Shown: positions 38,946-47,713 of the stretch, in pieces
Position numbering within the stretch: the stretch's first letter is position 1
How the letters are laid out: each line of letters begins with the position of its first letter
Source: Brevibacterium sp. CBA3109
Lineage (GTDB): Bacteria > Actinomycetota > Actinomycetes > Actinomycetales > Brevibacteriaceae
Length of the DNA stretch: 64,000 bases
Reading direction: 5' to 3'
Assembly: GCF_040256645.1 (NCBI RefSeq)
Contig: NZ_CP158281.1
Span: 1,922,001-1,986,000, forward strand
Notes under the pieces: generated by a model
Seen by the model: the letters and a program-made list of their open reading frames with translations, nothing else
Told to the model about the DNA's origin: nothing
Database searches by the model: none
Translations under genes and position numbers: made by a program

Positions 38946-41293
38946 TTGTCTGCCTCCTTGCCCTTGTCGGCAGAATCGTCGGCAGCCTTCTTCGCAGCCG
39001 CCTTTCGCTCTGCGATCGTGCTGCCGGTCCGCCCCGAGATCGCCGGGGACTTGGTCTTCTTCTTCGACTTGCTCTCGGGCTGAGCAGCTTTCAAGCCCTT
39101 CGGCTCTGCCGCATCATCCGCATCGCTTGGCTCGTCGACGGGCTTGTTGGAGGCAGATACCTCGTCGGAACCCGAGGAATGAGGTTTCTTCGACGATTCG
39201 ATCTCAGTGGTCGTGCCATGTGGCTGACCGGAAGGTTCAGTGGCGGAACTGACCTTCGACTTCGACGATGCAGACGAGTCCCCAGAGGAGGAAGTCGATT
39301 CGGCAGTCGATTGCTCGGCCGATTCTGTCTCGGCGTCTGAGGACATTCCTGCCTTCCGGGCTCGAGCCTTCTCCCGTCGGCGCGCCTCTGGCGACTTCTC
39401 GTCGTCGTCGATGCTGAGGTTGAGCGCGCCACGATAGGCAGCGGGCTTGACCCCCAACAGCCGTGGATCCATACCGGACATCGGATGGCCCTGACCGAAG
39501 AACTTGGTACGCGAGAGCACTTCCAACATCGGGTGAGTGAACAGGAAGACGATGAGCACGTCGATGATCACTGTCAGCCCCAGGGTGAAGGCGAATCCTC
39601 GCACGGAACCGACTGCCAGCACGTAGAGGATGACCGCGGCAAGCATGTTCACTGCCTTAGAGGCCCAGATGGTGCGCTTGGCCCGATCCCAACCGACCTC
39701 GACCGCGGAAAGCAGATTTCGGCCGCTGCGCAATTCGTCTCTGACGCGTTCGAAGTAGACGATGAACGAGTCCGCTGCCATGCCGATGCCGATGATGATA
39801 CCGGCCACACCTGCCAGGGACAGTCGATAACCGTATCTCCACGAAGCCAAAAGCAGCAGCAGATACGTCAGTACGCCGGCGACGACGAGACTCGAGACGG
39901 TGACGAGTCCGAGCACCCGGTACTGCAGGAGCGAATAGATGACGACGAGGATCAAACCGACGAGGCCGGTGAGCAGTCCGATGTTGAGGTAGTTCGAACC
40001 CAGGGTCGGCGAAATCTGTTCCTCGCTCTGGACCTGGAAGCTCAACGGCAGGGAGCCATTCTTGAGCTGACCGGCCAGTGTCTGCGCCTCGTCAAGAGTG
40101 AAGGCACCTGAGATCTCCGCGTTTCCGTCGGTGATGACTGCGTTTGAGGACGGCGCTGAGAGCACAAGGCCATCGAGCGCGATTGCGAACTGGTTGTACG
40201 GCTGCTGCTTACCGGTGATGTCCGAGGTGATCTGTTTGAAGATCTCACGTCCGGTGGCATCGAATTTGAGGTTCACTGCAGGCTGGTTGGTCTGGACTCC
40301 GTTGGCGCCGGAGGCGTATCCGAAGTTGGCGTCAGCGAGGTGATCACCGGAGAGTTCTACGGGACCTAGAATGTACTTGGCCTCTCCGTCCTTGCCACAG
40401 GCGACTACCGGTTCATCGGATGGCTGCTGCTCTCCACCGGTCCGGTTCTTCGGGTCGGTGCAGTCGAGTTCGGAGTACTTCTTGATGATGGCCTCGGTCT
40501 GCCATTTGTCGACGTCCTTCTCAGGATCGAACAATGGCCGCGGCGTCTCATCGGTGACCTTCGTGTCTTCACTGTCACTGGAACCGCTCTTTCCGCTCTC
40601 AGCCCCTGATTTCGCAGCGTCCTTGCCCGCGGGCCCGGGAACGCTTCCGCCGGCGTTGGCGACATCGCCGCCGCCCGCCGGCGCATCTTCACTGTCTTGA
40701 CCAGGTGCTCCCGCACCACTCTGCCCGCCGCCGTCGCCTTGCGCACCAGCATCCGCCTGGGCACCGGCGCTGCCACCAGTGAGATCTTTGAGGCGTTTCT
40801 TCTGCTCGTCGGTGAGTCCTTCGGAGGGGTCCTGCTGCTCTCCCCCGCCGCTCTTCTCCTGATCCTTCTGTTCCTTCTGGATCTTCTCCTGGGAACGGGG
40901 GTCACCGACGAGGGCGACTCGACGGAAGACGAGCTGAGCGGAAGAGCGGACCAGGTTGCGTGTTTCCTCGTCCGGGTTGCCCGGCAGGTTCACAACAATG
41001 TTGCGATCACCCTGAGTCGTGATCTCGGCCTCAGACACACCGGTCGAGTCCACGCGCTGTCGAATGATCGACACAGCCTGGTCAAGCTGTTCCTTGCTGA
41101 TGTCCGTGTCCTTCGAAACCTGGGGTTCCAGGATGATCGAGGTTCCGCCCTCGAGGTCGAGAGCGAGCTTCGGAGTGGTTGTGGCATCGGACCACACGAC
41201 ACCTCCAGCGATGATGCCGAGGAGCAGTGCAGCAATGATCGACAACCACACGAAGCGCAAACCAGGACGTGGTTTTTCTTCAATATCGGACAC
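38942..41293 (-). CDS. secD: Protein translocase subunit SecD with large low-complexity insertions
   Basis: 783 aa, longer than a typical SecD. Signature segments are present: LALDLEGGTSIILEP after the first helix, and GIGMAADSFIVYFERVRDEL in the membrane core. Two regions are unusual. One is a Gly/Ala/Asp-rich insertion (about residues 150-250) in the first extracytoplasmic domain. The other is a C-terminal tail of about 150 residues, rich in Ser, Lys and Glu, beginning near NLSIDDDEKSPEARRREK and ending in a lysine/alanine-rich stretch. Extended tails are known in actinobacterial SecD. GTG start 33 bp after yajC. Confidence 0.95.
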   Translation of the reverse strand: MSDIEEKPRPGLRFVWLSIIAALLLGIIAGGVVWSDATTTPKLALDLEGGTSIILEPQVSKDTDISKEQLDQAVSIIRQRVDSTGVSEAEITTQGDRNIVVNLPGNPDEETRNLVRSSAQLVFRRVALVGDPRSQEKIQKEQKDQEKSGGGEQQDPSEGLTDEQKKRLKDLTGGSAGAQADAGAQGDGGGQSGAGAPGQDSEDAPAGGGDVANAGGSVPGPAGKDAAKSGAESGKSGSSDSEDTKVTDETPRPLFDPEKDVDKWQTEAIIKKYSELDCTDPKNRTGGEQQPSDEPVVACGKDGEAKYILGPVELSGDHLADANFGYASGANGVQTNQPAVNLKFDATGREIFKQITSDITGKQQPYNQFAIALDGLVLSAPSSNAVITDGNAEISGAFTLDEAQTLAGQLKNGSLPLSFQVQSEEQISPTLGSNYLNIGLLTGLVGLILVVIYSLLQYRVLGLVTVSSLVVAGVLTYLLLLLASWRYGYRLSLAGVAGIIIGIGMAADSFIVYFERVRDELRSGRNLLSAVEVGWDRAKRTIWASKAVNMLAAVILYVLAVGSVRGFAFTLGLTVIIDVLIVFLFTHPMLEVLSRTKFFGQGHPMSGMDPRLLGVKPAAYRGALNLSIDDDEKSPEARRREKARARKAGMSSDAETESAEQSTAESTSSSGDSSASSKSKVSSATEPSGQPHGTTTEIESSKKPHSSGSDEVSASNKPVDEPSDADDAAEPKGLKAAQPESKSKKKTKSPAISGRTGSTIAERKAAAKKAADDSADKGKEADK

Positions 41294-41326
41294 GTTTCAG
41301 CTTTCGATTGAGTGCAGTGAGCGAAG

Positions 41327-41935
41327 TCAGTTCTTCTTGTGGTTCTCAGGATCGGAAGAATCGGTGCCGGATGCGTCAGCATCAAGGTCACCGGTGCCAT
41401 CTACGACATCGTCGGCACGCTCAGAACCAGGAACATCATCGCGATTGATCGAATCTGCATCGTCGGCCTTGAGCTGATCATTATCCGTGGTCAGTTCGGC
41501 ATCAGAATCGACGACATCGTCCGCAGGAACTTCTGCATCGCCGGTGGTGCCCTCGGCCCGTTTACGCTCATTCATAGCGTCGAGCTCCGCATCGGTGATC
41601 GCCGGGGCGTCGCCGCTCTCAGCGTCGTCAGCAACGTCGGGCGCACCTGCGACAGCACCGTCGGCAGCGGCAGTCTCGGTTTCGGGGTTGTTGATCTGAC
41701 CGATTGCCTGACGGTGAACGCGGAGGACAGTACCAGGGCTCGATTCGAGAGTGACCTGGTTGTTTTCATCGTCGATGGACAGGACCGTGCCGAAGACACC
41801 GAACGTCGTCATCACGGTAGCCCCGGGGACGAGTCCCGTCTTGATCTGCTCTGCACGCGCCTTCTGCTTACGCCGAGAATTGAATAGGAAAAAAATAAGC
41901 AGCGCAGCAAGCGCGAGAGGGATCAACAAATCCAC
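41327..41935 (-). CDS. yajC: Preprotein translocase accessory subunit YajC with acidic tail
   Basis: 202 aa, about twice the usual length. The first 90 residues are a normal YajC: one helix (IPLALAALLIFFLFNSRRKQ) then GLVPGATVMTTFGVFGTVLS. The remaining about 110 residues are an acidic, low-complexity extension rich in Asp, Ala and Glu (DDVVDSDAELTTDNDQLKAD). GTG start with AAAGG about 10 bases upstream. It leads directly into secD-secF. Confidence 0.92.
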   Translation of the reverse strand: MDLLIPLALAALLIFFLFNSRRKQKARAEQIKTGLVPGATVMTTFGVFGTVLSIDDENNQVTLESSPGTVLRVHRQAIGQINNPETETAAADGAVAGAPDVADDAESGDAPAITDAELDAMNERKRAEGTTGDAEVPADDVVDSDAELTTDNDQLKADDADSINRDDVPGSERADDVVDGTGDLDADASGTDSSDPENHKKN

Positions 41936-42016
41936 AGGTATCTACCTTTCATAAGAACGAACCAGTCCACTACCTTAGTTCGTACTCAGTACTCAAGGCG
42001 AACTCAATTGCCGGGA

Positions 42017-43099
42017 TCAGAACTCATAGTTTGCTGGGATCTGCATTCCCAGGTGCTTCCAGGCTGCGGACGTCGCAACGCGACCGCGCGGAGTGCGGCT
42101 GATCAGCCCTTCCCTCACAAGGTAGGGTTCCGATACGGTTTCGACGGTATCGGCCTCTTCTCCGACGGAGACGGCGATGGTTCCAAGGCCAACCGGTCCC
42201 CCGGCGAAACGCTTACACAAGACTTGCAACACTGAACGATCAAGACGATCCAGGCCGAGTTCGTCGACTTCGTAGACCTTGAGTGCGGTGAGAGCCGCGG
42301 CTTCATCGATGATGCCGGTTCCGCGCACCTGCGCCCAGTCTCTGACTCTTCGCAGGAGCCGGTTGGCAACGCGAGGAGTACCGCGAGACCGGGTTGAGAT
42401 TTCCTTCAGACCCGCAAGATCTGCCTCGATTCCGAGCATGTGCGCTGACCGCTTCAGCACAGTCAAGAGATCGTTGCTTGAGTAGAAGTCCAAGAGCCCG
42501 GTGAAACCGAACCGGTCACGCAGAGGTGCGGGAAGCAGACCGGAGCGAGTCGTGGCTCCGACCATGGTGAATTGGGGCAGATCGAGCGGAATCGCTGTGG
42601 CACCCGGACCCTTGCCGACGATGACGTCGACACGGAAGTCTTCCATCGCGACATAGAGCATCTCTTCTGCGGCACGAGCCATCCGATGGATCTCGTCGAT
42701 GAAGAGGACTTCGCCTTCTTCCAGGGATGAGAGGATCGCTGCGAGGTCTCCTGCATGCTGAACTGCCGGCCCCGAAGTGACGCGCAGACTCGACTGCATC
42801 TCATGCGCAATGATCATCGCCAACGTCGTCTTCCCCAGTCCGGGAGGCCCCGAGAGCAGCACATGGTCAGGGGCCCTGTTCCGCGCTTTCGCAGCATCGA
42901 GCACGAGGGAAAGCTGTTCGCGGACCTGAGGTTGGCCGATGAAATCCTGCAGTCCCTTGGGACGAAGCGCAGCTTCCGCATCACGCTCGGCAGTCTCTGC
43001 GCGACCCGAGACCAAACGCTCTTGCTCGGCGCCTGTCAGGTCCTGGTCGCCGAATTCCATTTCATAGGATGTGCCTCCACCGTCAAAGGAGCTAGTCAC
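42017..43099 (-). CDS. ruvB: Holliday junction branch-migration ATPase RuvB
   Basis: 360 aa AAA+ motor. Walker [17 protein letters not shown], Walker [19 protein letters not shown], sensor 1 [20 protein letters not shown], and the winged-helix C-terminus ending [17 protein letters not shown]. With RuvA it drives branch migration. GTG start overlaps the ruvA stop by 4 bp. The yajC start follows 81 bp downstream. Confidence 0.97.
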   Translation of the reverse strand: MTSSFDGGGTSYEMEFGDQDLTGAEQERLVSGRAETAERDAEAALRPKGLQDFIGQPQVREQLSLVLDAAKARNRAPDHVLLSGPPGLGKTTLAMIIAHEMQSSLRVTSGPAVQHAGDLAAILSSLEEGEVLFIDEIHRMARAAEEMLYVAMEDFRVDVIVGKGPGATAIPLDLPQFTMVGATTRSGLLPAPLRDRFGFTGLLDFYSSNDLLTVLKRSAHMLGIEADLAGLKEISTRSRGTPRVANRLLRRVRDWAQVRGTGIIDEAAALTALKVYEVDELGLDRLDRSVLQVLCKRFAGGPVGLGTIAVSVGEEADTVETVSEPYLVREGLISRTPRGRVATSAAWKHLGMQIPANYEF

Positions 43100-43692
43100 T
43101 TCCTAGCACCCAGAACCTTGAGAGCGGCCTTCAGGAGCACAGATGTGCCGGCATTCTGGCCGAGATCGTTGACCACTTCCTGCACGACGTCAGCGGCTTG
43201 AGCTTCCTTCCAGCCAAGACCGACCAGTGCATCGACGACCTGCTGATTCACACCGCCGAAGGACAACTGCGGCCCTTGCTCCGATGGCGCGAGCTTGGGC
43301 AGCTTGTTCTCGAGTTCGAGGATGATCCGGGAGGCACCCTTTTTGCCGATACCCGGTACGCGAGTCAGCGCGTTGGCGTCCTGATTCGAGATTGCGGCTG
43401 CCAGTTCGCCCGGCCCCATCACCGACAGAATCGCCATGGCCAGGCGCGGACCGATTCCAGAGATCGACAGCAGCACTTCGAACGTATGGTTTTCGTCTTC
43501 GGTCCCGAACCCGAAGAGAGTCATGGAGTCTTCACGCACAACCAGCGTGGTCACCAATTCGATGTCTGCACCATGCCTAGTGCCTGAAAGGGTATCCGGC
43601 GTGACGTTGACTCTGCGTCCGACACCGTAGGTGAGAATGACGAGGTGGTCAGCTGCGATGCGATGGACCGTACCGCTGAGGAAACTGATCAC
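43096..43692 (-). CDS. ruvA: Holliday junction-binding protein RuvA
   Basis: 198 aa from GTG 43692 ([19 protein letters not shown]), chosen because AAAGG lies 6 bases upstream and the family begins MI-S-L-G. Domain II helix-hairpin-helix motifs [14 protein letters not shown] and [16 protein letters not shown] bind the junction; the C-terminal domain III ([20 protein letters not shown]) binds RuvB. Its upstream neighbour should be ruvC but is the DUF222/HNH gene here. Confidence 0.96.
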   Translation of the reverse strand: MISFLSGTVHRIAADHLVILTYGVGRRVNVTPDTLSGTRHGADIELVTTLVVREDSMTLFGFGTEDENHTFEVLLSISGIGPRLAMAILSVMGPGELAAAISNQDANALTRVPGIGKKGASRIILELENKLPKLAPSEQGPQLSFGGVNQQVVDALVGLGWKEAQAADVVQEVVNDLGQNAGTSVLLKAALKVLGARK

Positions 43693-43823
43693 GGCCTGCC
43701 TTTCGAGTGGGAACACATGTACGAATCCAGGCTATCAGCTAGCCCCCGAGGACCTGACTCGACATACCGACGATACCAAGGCTCCGCCCTGCAGTGGACA
43801 GCCCGGGCCACATCACCTGCACA

Positions 43824-44747
43824 TCACTGCAGTGGAGACTCCTTCCCGTCGGACAGTCCGTCGATGATTTCCTGCGCGACGAATCTGGAGTGAAGGATCG
43901 GGCGCCGTTCGACATCAATGCTCGGTGGCGGGATCCATGCGGGTCGGCCGTCATGGAGCATTCGGGCGTACCAGTCTGATCTGTCGATCAGGTGGTGATG
44001 CAGTCCGCACGCCAATGTGAGGTTGTTGATATCGGTCTTGCCATCATCAGCCCAGGGCACAATGTGGTGAGCATCGCACCATCCCGGCGGTGCATCGCAT
44101 CCGGGGAATGTGCAGCCTTGATCTCTGGCTGCGAGTATTGCCACTTGTCTGTTCGTGGCATATCGCCCTTCGGTGGCGACTTCCATCGTTCTGGCTTGGT
44201 CCGACATGAGGTGGAAGAAGACTGATCCGTTCAATCCTTCGCCGGCCGCCGTTGATATCGGAAATTCGGCTTCGCAACCTGTGATCGAGCGCCCTTTTCC
44301 GGTCGCAATGTCTTCGGCTTTAGCGGTGACGACCAAGGCGAATGGCGAACCGCGCCCTATCCGGTCCATCTCGACCCGGGAGATCATTGTTGCGAATCGT
44401 TCGTAGATTCGAGTGCGGACTGTTCCTTGGCTCTTGCTCGTGTCGACCATCGCTCCGTCTTCGCTTACGCCGAAGCTCGAAAACCCAGAAACGGCCGAAT
44501 CGGAACCACCTGTGTCGACAATCCAGTCCGGGTGGCCCTCGGGGAGATCATGTGGCAACGGTGCGTCCGAGACTCCCCCTGCCAGAACGGCGCGAAATAT
44601 GTCGAATTCAGGCTCGGCAGGCCCCTCGTCCTTCGCAGCAGTACGCGTGCCACGTGTTGTACGCGTAACACCTGTTGTGCGCGCCATCGTGAGTCTGCCG
44701 ACCACCCGTCGAACCCGGCGTGCACTGTACGTTTTCCGAATTGCCAC
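43824..44747 (-). CDS. HNH endonuclease part of the split gene
   Basis: Up to 307 codons if read from GTG 44747. The HNH module is complete: CTFPGCDAPPGWCDAHHIVP, then WADDGKTDINNLTLACGLHH and HLIDRSDW. The first about 35 residues of this frame (RKTYSARRVRRVVGRLT) look like out-of-frame sequence; family-like sequence begins near AAKDEGPAEPEFDIFRAVL. A ten-base repeat TCCACTGCAG overlaps the stop and recurs 38 bp further downstream. Confidence 0.6.
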   Translation of the reverse strand: MAIRKTYSARRVRRVVGRLTMARTTGVTRTTRGTRTAAKDEGPAEPEFDIFRAVLAGGVSDAPLPHDLPEGHPDWIVDTGGSDSAVSGFSSFGVSEDGAMVDTSKSQGTVRTRIYERFATMISRVEMDRIGRGSPFALVVTAKAEDIATGKGRSITGCEAEFPISTAAGEGLNGSVFFHLMSDQARTMEVATEGRYATNRQVAILAARDQGCTFPGCDAPPGWCDAHHIVPWADDGKTDINNLTLACGLHHHLIDRSDWYARMLHDGRPAWIPPPSIDVERRPILHSRFVAQEIIDGLSDGKESPLQ

Positions 44748-45885
44748 CCGGCAGAGTGCGGGAGGTCAGCAGTCCGTTGAGGATTCCTCCTGAGACTGCG
44801 TCTAAGATGCCACTGAGATCCCAGTAGCCGTCATCCCGGGCTCGCACGTTGACGCGACAACGCGAGCGATCGGGCGGAAGCTTCGGTTCCTCTCCATCCG
44901 GGTCAATCCGGTCCAGAATCGTACCGAAGATCGTTTTCAAGTCTGAAACTCGAACACGCGGTGCTTTCTCCACTAGGTCCGCTTCGACTTTGTCGCGAAC
45001 GGTGGAGGATATCCAGATCGGCAGTTTGGAGAGACAGTCGTTGATCGTGGTCGCCTGACCAGCTGAGAGCACTCCCGAGTGCAGGGCTTTGGCAACGACC
45101 GGGTTGACGGGTTCTCTGGCTTGGCCCGTCATGTATACGCGGCTGCCAAGGTTCTTCGCAAGCTCGGCACGTCGGTTGGCCTCATACCCGGTCAGGTTCA
45201 ACCGGGCTTGGACCAGCGCCTTCGTCGTCTTCGCTCCGTAGTCGGTGGGTGTCCCGCACCGTTCATAGACCGACAAAGCGACGGCCGACATCGCTTCGAG
45301 AACGCGAGTGGCGGTTTCGATCCCGTTGACGACCGTCATCGCGTGATCGGGCCCGAGGGGGCGTTCGAGTCTCAGCAGTGCGTCTTTGAGGACACTGAGA
45401 TCACCGATGCTGCGAGTCAGCTCAGGGGCAAGTCGGTCGAGGTCGCGCCATTCGGCATCCGACAGAAGTGGATGCAACACGTCGGCAGTCGAGTCACATT
45501 CGTCGGCAGTCGCGTACCGGTCGGTGCCACCGCCATCAATATGCGTTCCAGAATCGGCGGGAGGAACTCGCTCATCGGCTTGGGCGCCCTCGGTGCCGTG
45601 CCCGTCAGAATCGTCATTGTCGTGGTCGTCGACGGGCGTCGCTGGAACCGCTGCGATCGAATCGAGTCTCCCGGCCAAAGGATTGCCCGTCAGGTCCATT
45701 CCGGCGGCCTCAAGCTGCTCACGAAACGTTGTCGGCTCCGACACCGACAACGATTCACCTTGGCCAGCGGCGGTCTCCCCCGCAGGTGCGCCAGGTACCT
45801 GCGGGTTTTTTGCAGACTCGCCCGCGGCGGTGCCAGGTGAGCGCTTACCGCTCTTTCCTGGTGTCCGGTCGGGGGTGAGAGTCAT
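44608..45885 (-). CDS. DUF222 part of the split HNH gene
   Basis: 425 codons from ATG 45885. The first about 130 residues are a low-complexity, Gly/Pro/Asp-rich leader. The DUF222 part follows (LLSDAEWRDLDRLAPELTRS, AVALSVYERCGTPTDYGAKT, VYMTGQAREPVNPVVAKALH, LSAGQATTINDCLSKLP). After GGILNGLLTSRTLPGG the frame loses family character and ends in a Cys/Trp-containing tail unlike its relatives, consistent with out-of-frame reading. Only a weak ribosome-binding site precedes the start. Confidence 0.6.
   Translation of the reverse strand: MTLTPDRTPGKSGKRSPGTAAGESAKNPQVPGAPAGETAAGQGESLSVSEPTTFREQLEAAGMDLTGNPLAGRLDSIAAVPATPVDDHDNDDSDGHGTEGAQADERVPPADSGTHIDGGGTDRYATADECDSTADVLHPLLSDAEWRDLDRLAPELTRSIGDLSVLKDALLRLERPLGPDHAMTVVNGIETATRVLEAMSAVALSVYERCGTPTDYGAKTTKALVQARLNLTGYEANRRAELAKNLGSRVYMTGQAREPVNPVVAKALHSGVLSAGQATTINDCLSKLPIWISSTVRDKVEADLVEKAPRVRVSDLKTIFGTILDRIDPDGEEPKLPPDRSRCRVNVRARDDGYWDLSGILDAVSGGILNGLLTSRTLPGGNSENVQCTPGSTGGRQTHDGAHNRCYAYNTWHAYCCEGRGACRA
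45779..45811 (+). terminator. Intrinsic terminator on the antisense strand of the DUF222 gene
   Basis: CCCGCAGGT, a 9-base loop, ACCTGCGGG, then six T residues: a textbook intrinsic terminator reading on the plus strand. It lies about 25 codons inside the minus-strand DUF222 gene. It would stop antisense transcripts that cross the gene. Confidence 0.65.
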
Positions 45886-46140
45886 CGTCTGAGCATCCGT
45901 TCGTCAACAACGTTGTTGCGTTTATAGTTCTATGATATACACTCCAACGCACTCTGCATAGAGGGATACTCGATTTGATACATTCTATATTCATCGTATT
46001 CTATGTTGTTCTATTCTTCTTCAGCAGCATCCATGGTCTGCCAGAAAGGATTAGAACTGCGAACACAGAATGACGAAAAACCATCAGGACAGCTCAGTGG
46101 CTACCTCGCCGACAGCCGCGTTCGCACACAAGGCCTGAGG
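45886..46140. other. AT-rich gene-free region upstream of the DUF222 gene
   Basis: Together with the terminator that follows, this makes a 374-bp stretch without a gene. The part from about 45910 to 46015 is markedly AT-rich against the GC-rich surroundings. It holds four copies of TTCTAT (near 45927, 45983, 45997 and 46010) and several TATA-like runs that could serve as minus-strand -10 boxes, for example TATAAA reading toward the DUF222 gene. No protein-coding gene or RNA gene is recognised. Confidence 0.5.
45905..45918. promoter_or_regulatory. 14-bp palindrome CAACAACGTTGTTG before the DUF222 gene
   Basis: A perfect palindrome 20 bp upstream of the ATG, downstream of the AT-rich candidate promoter. 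It is placed like a repressor-binding site, but there is no other evidence. Confidence 0.35.
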
Positions 46141-46188
46141 CACAAAAGAACCGTCACACCTGTTTCGCACTGCGAAATGGAATGACGG
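46141..46188 (-). terminator. Intrinsic terminator after ruvC
   Basis: On the minus strand an outer CCGTCA/TGACGG pair encloses an inner perfect TTTCGCA/TGCGAAA stem, followed by TTCTTTTGTG. It lies 72 bp past the ruvC stop and would end yebC-ruvC transcription before the DUF222 gene and ruvAB. A second, looser pairing (AGTGTCG/CGACACT enclosing GGGTGCC/GGCACCC, 46194-46262) lies between it and the ruvC stop. Confidence 0.6.
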
Positions 46189-46259
46189 TGAAGTGTCGGA
46201 GTGGGGTGCCGGAGTGACGGCGAAGCGGAGAGACTGCGGGGCACCCAACCGCGACGACA

Positions 46260-46856
46260 CTACTTGGAATTGCGAAGGGCCTTGGCCCACTGCTCCTGTG
46301 CCTTCGTCAGACCTGCGCCTTGGCGACCAGCGCTCTTGCGCTCATTCAGGTCCTTGTTCGCTCCGGGTGTCGATTGCGCACTGAGGGCCCCGCGCCACGA
46401 GTGGCAGATGGCAATCGCGAGAGCATCCGCGGCATCGGCGGGCTTCGGCGCGGCGTCGAGCTCGAGTATCCGAGTCACCATGTTCGTGACCTGCTTCTTA
46501 TCAGCTCGTCCCGATCCGGTGATGGCGGCTTTGACCTCGGAAGGCGTGTGCATCGCCACCGGCAGTCCGCGTCTCGCGGCAAGTCCCATGGTCAGGCCCG
46601 AGACCTGTGCGGTGCCCATGATCGTGGAGACATCGTTGCGGGCGAACACTCGCTCGATGGCTACGACATCGGGACGGTAAGCGTCCAACCAGCTGTCGAA
46701 CGCCTCGGCGAGGGCGCCCAGACGCAGGTCCACGGAATCTGTGGACGGCGTGCGGAGCACATCGACTGAAACCATTGCGACCTTGCGGGCGGGCAGTGTG
46801 TCGATGACACCCAGCCCGCACCGAGTCAGGCCAGGGTCAACACCGAGGATTCTCAT
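46260..46856 (-). CDS. ruvC: Holliday junction resolvase RuvC
   Basis: 198 aa. RNase H-like fold with the catalytic acids in [17 protein letters not shown] (Asp7), [11 protein letters not shown] (Glu) and [16 protein letters not shown] (Asp pair). It cuts Holliday junctions held by RuvAB. The C-terminal 40 residues ([20 protein letters not shown]) are an extension beyond the E. coli length. Coupled to yebC by a one-base TGATG overlap. Unlike the usual operon, ruvA does not follow: a 2.5-kb stretch with the split HNH gene lies between. Confidence 0.95.
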   Translation of the reverse strand: MRILGVDPGLTRCGLGVIDTLPARKVAMVSVDVLRTPSTDSVDLRLGALAEAFDSWLDAYRPDVVAIERVFARNDVSTIMGTAQVSGLTMGLAARRGLPVAMHTPSEVKAAITGSGRADKKQVTNMVTRILELDAAPKPADAADALAIAICHSWRGALSAQSTPGANKDLNERKSAGRQGAGLTKAQEQWAKALRNSK

Positions 46857-47608
46857 CAGGCATCAAGTTCGGCAAGAACCTCGTCGCTGACATCCGCATT
46901 GGAGTAGACATTCTGAACCTCATCGCTGTCTTCGAGCGCATCGATGAGGTTGAAGACCTTGCTCGCAGTGTCCGCGTCCAAGCTGACTTCGATCCCGGGC
47001 ACGAAGGATGCCTCGGCCGAGTCGTAGTCAATGCCTGCATCGACGAGTGCTGTGCGCACGGCAACGAGGTCGGTGGCCTCGCAGATGATCTCGAAGGTCT
47101 CGCCTTCTGCCTTGACCTCTTCAGCACCCGCGTCGAGGGTGGCCAGGACGATCGAGTCCTCGTCGGTTCCCTCGGCCGGAACGATGATGACACCCTTGCG
47201 GTCGAAGTTGTATGTGACCGATCCGGGGTCTGCCATGGTGCCGCCGTTGCGCGTCACTGCCACGCGGACTTCCGAGGCCGCACGGTTGCGGTTGTCGGTC
47301 AGGCATTCGATGAGGAGGGCGACGCCGCCAGCGGCATAGCCTTCGTACAGAATGTTCTCATAGTTCACGGCAGAGCCGTCGAGACCGCCGCCGCGCTTGA
47401 CAGCACGGGTGATGTTGTCGGCAGGAACCGAGTTCTTCTTCGCCTTCTGAACTGCGTCGAAAAGCGTCGGGTTGCCTTCGAGATCAGGCCCACCGTTTCG
47501 AGCGGCAACCTCGATGTTCTTGATCAGCTTGGCAAAGAGCTTGGCCCGCTTAGAATCGATGGCAGCTTTTTTGTGTTTAGTCGTTGCCCATTTGGAATGA
47601 CCTGACAC
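46856..47608 (-). CDS. yebC: YebC/PmpR-family protein (ribosome-associated / regulator)
   Basis: 250 aa with the family N-terminus [20 protein letters not shown], then [20 protein letters not shown] and the acidic [20 protein letters not shown] region. Long annotated as a transcriptional regulator; members have since been linked to translation of proline-rich stretches. GTG start with GGAAGGA about 6 bases upstream. The 105 bp upstream, toward the Nudix gene, contain a TATAGACT element that could be its -10. Confidence 0.93.
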   Translation of the reverse strand: MSGHSKWATTKHKKAAIDSKRAKLFAKLIKNIEVAARNGGPDLEGNPTLFDAVQKAKKNSVPADNITRAVKRGGGLDGSAVNYENILYEGYAAGGVALLIECLTDNRNRAASEVRVAVTRNGGTMADPGSVTYNFDRKGVIIVPAEGTDEDSIVLATLDAGAEEVKAEGETFEIICEATDLVAVRTALVDAGIDYDSAEASFVPGIEVSLDADTASKVFNLIDALEDSDEVQNVYSNADVSDEVLAELDA

Positions 47609-47713
47609 TGGTGTTCCTTCCTATAGATACAGCCCCTAGAGTCTATACGCTCAGCACGCCGTTATGTGCGGTGCGCCTCACCACGCAGCTCCCCGCTCAT
47701 GCGGCACGATTCC

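Larger units (their letters stand above)
43824..45885 (-). pseudogene. DUF222/HNH endonuclease gene split by a +1 frameshift, between ruvC and ruvA
   Basis: Two overlapping frames together form one DUF222-HNH protein of about 680 aa (the 13E12-repeat type well known from Mycobacterium and abundant in Micrococcales). The N-terminal DUF222 part reads in one frame to about 44700 and the HNH part continues in the +1 frame. The change of frame lies within 44608-44747, where one extra base (or two missing) would explain it. The HNH catalytic region is intact. Either the gene is decaying, a sequencing indel occurred, or the two parts are made separately. The GTG at 44747 could start the second part. 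It interrupts the usual ruvC-ruvA junction. Confidence 0.7.

Noticed and set aside
43789-43836. CTGCAGTGGA direct repeats as a target-site duplication of the HNH insertion
   Set aside because: Both copies are on the same side of the element, 38 bp apart; no matching copy is seen near the ruvC side.
45806-45815. A AAA AAC slippery heptamer in frame, directly before a hairpin, in the DUF222 mRNA
   Set aside because: It would give a -1 shift near codon 27, while joining the DUF222 and HNH parts needs a +1 shift about 1 kb downstream; there is also no spacer before the hairpin.
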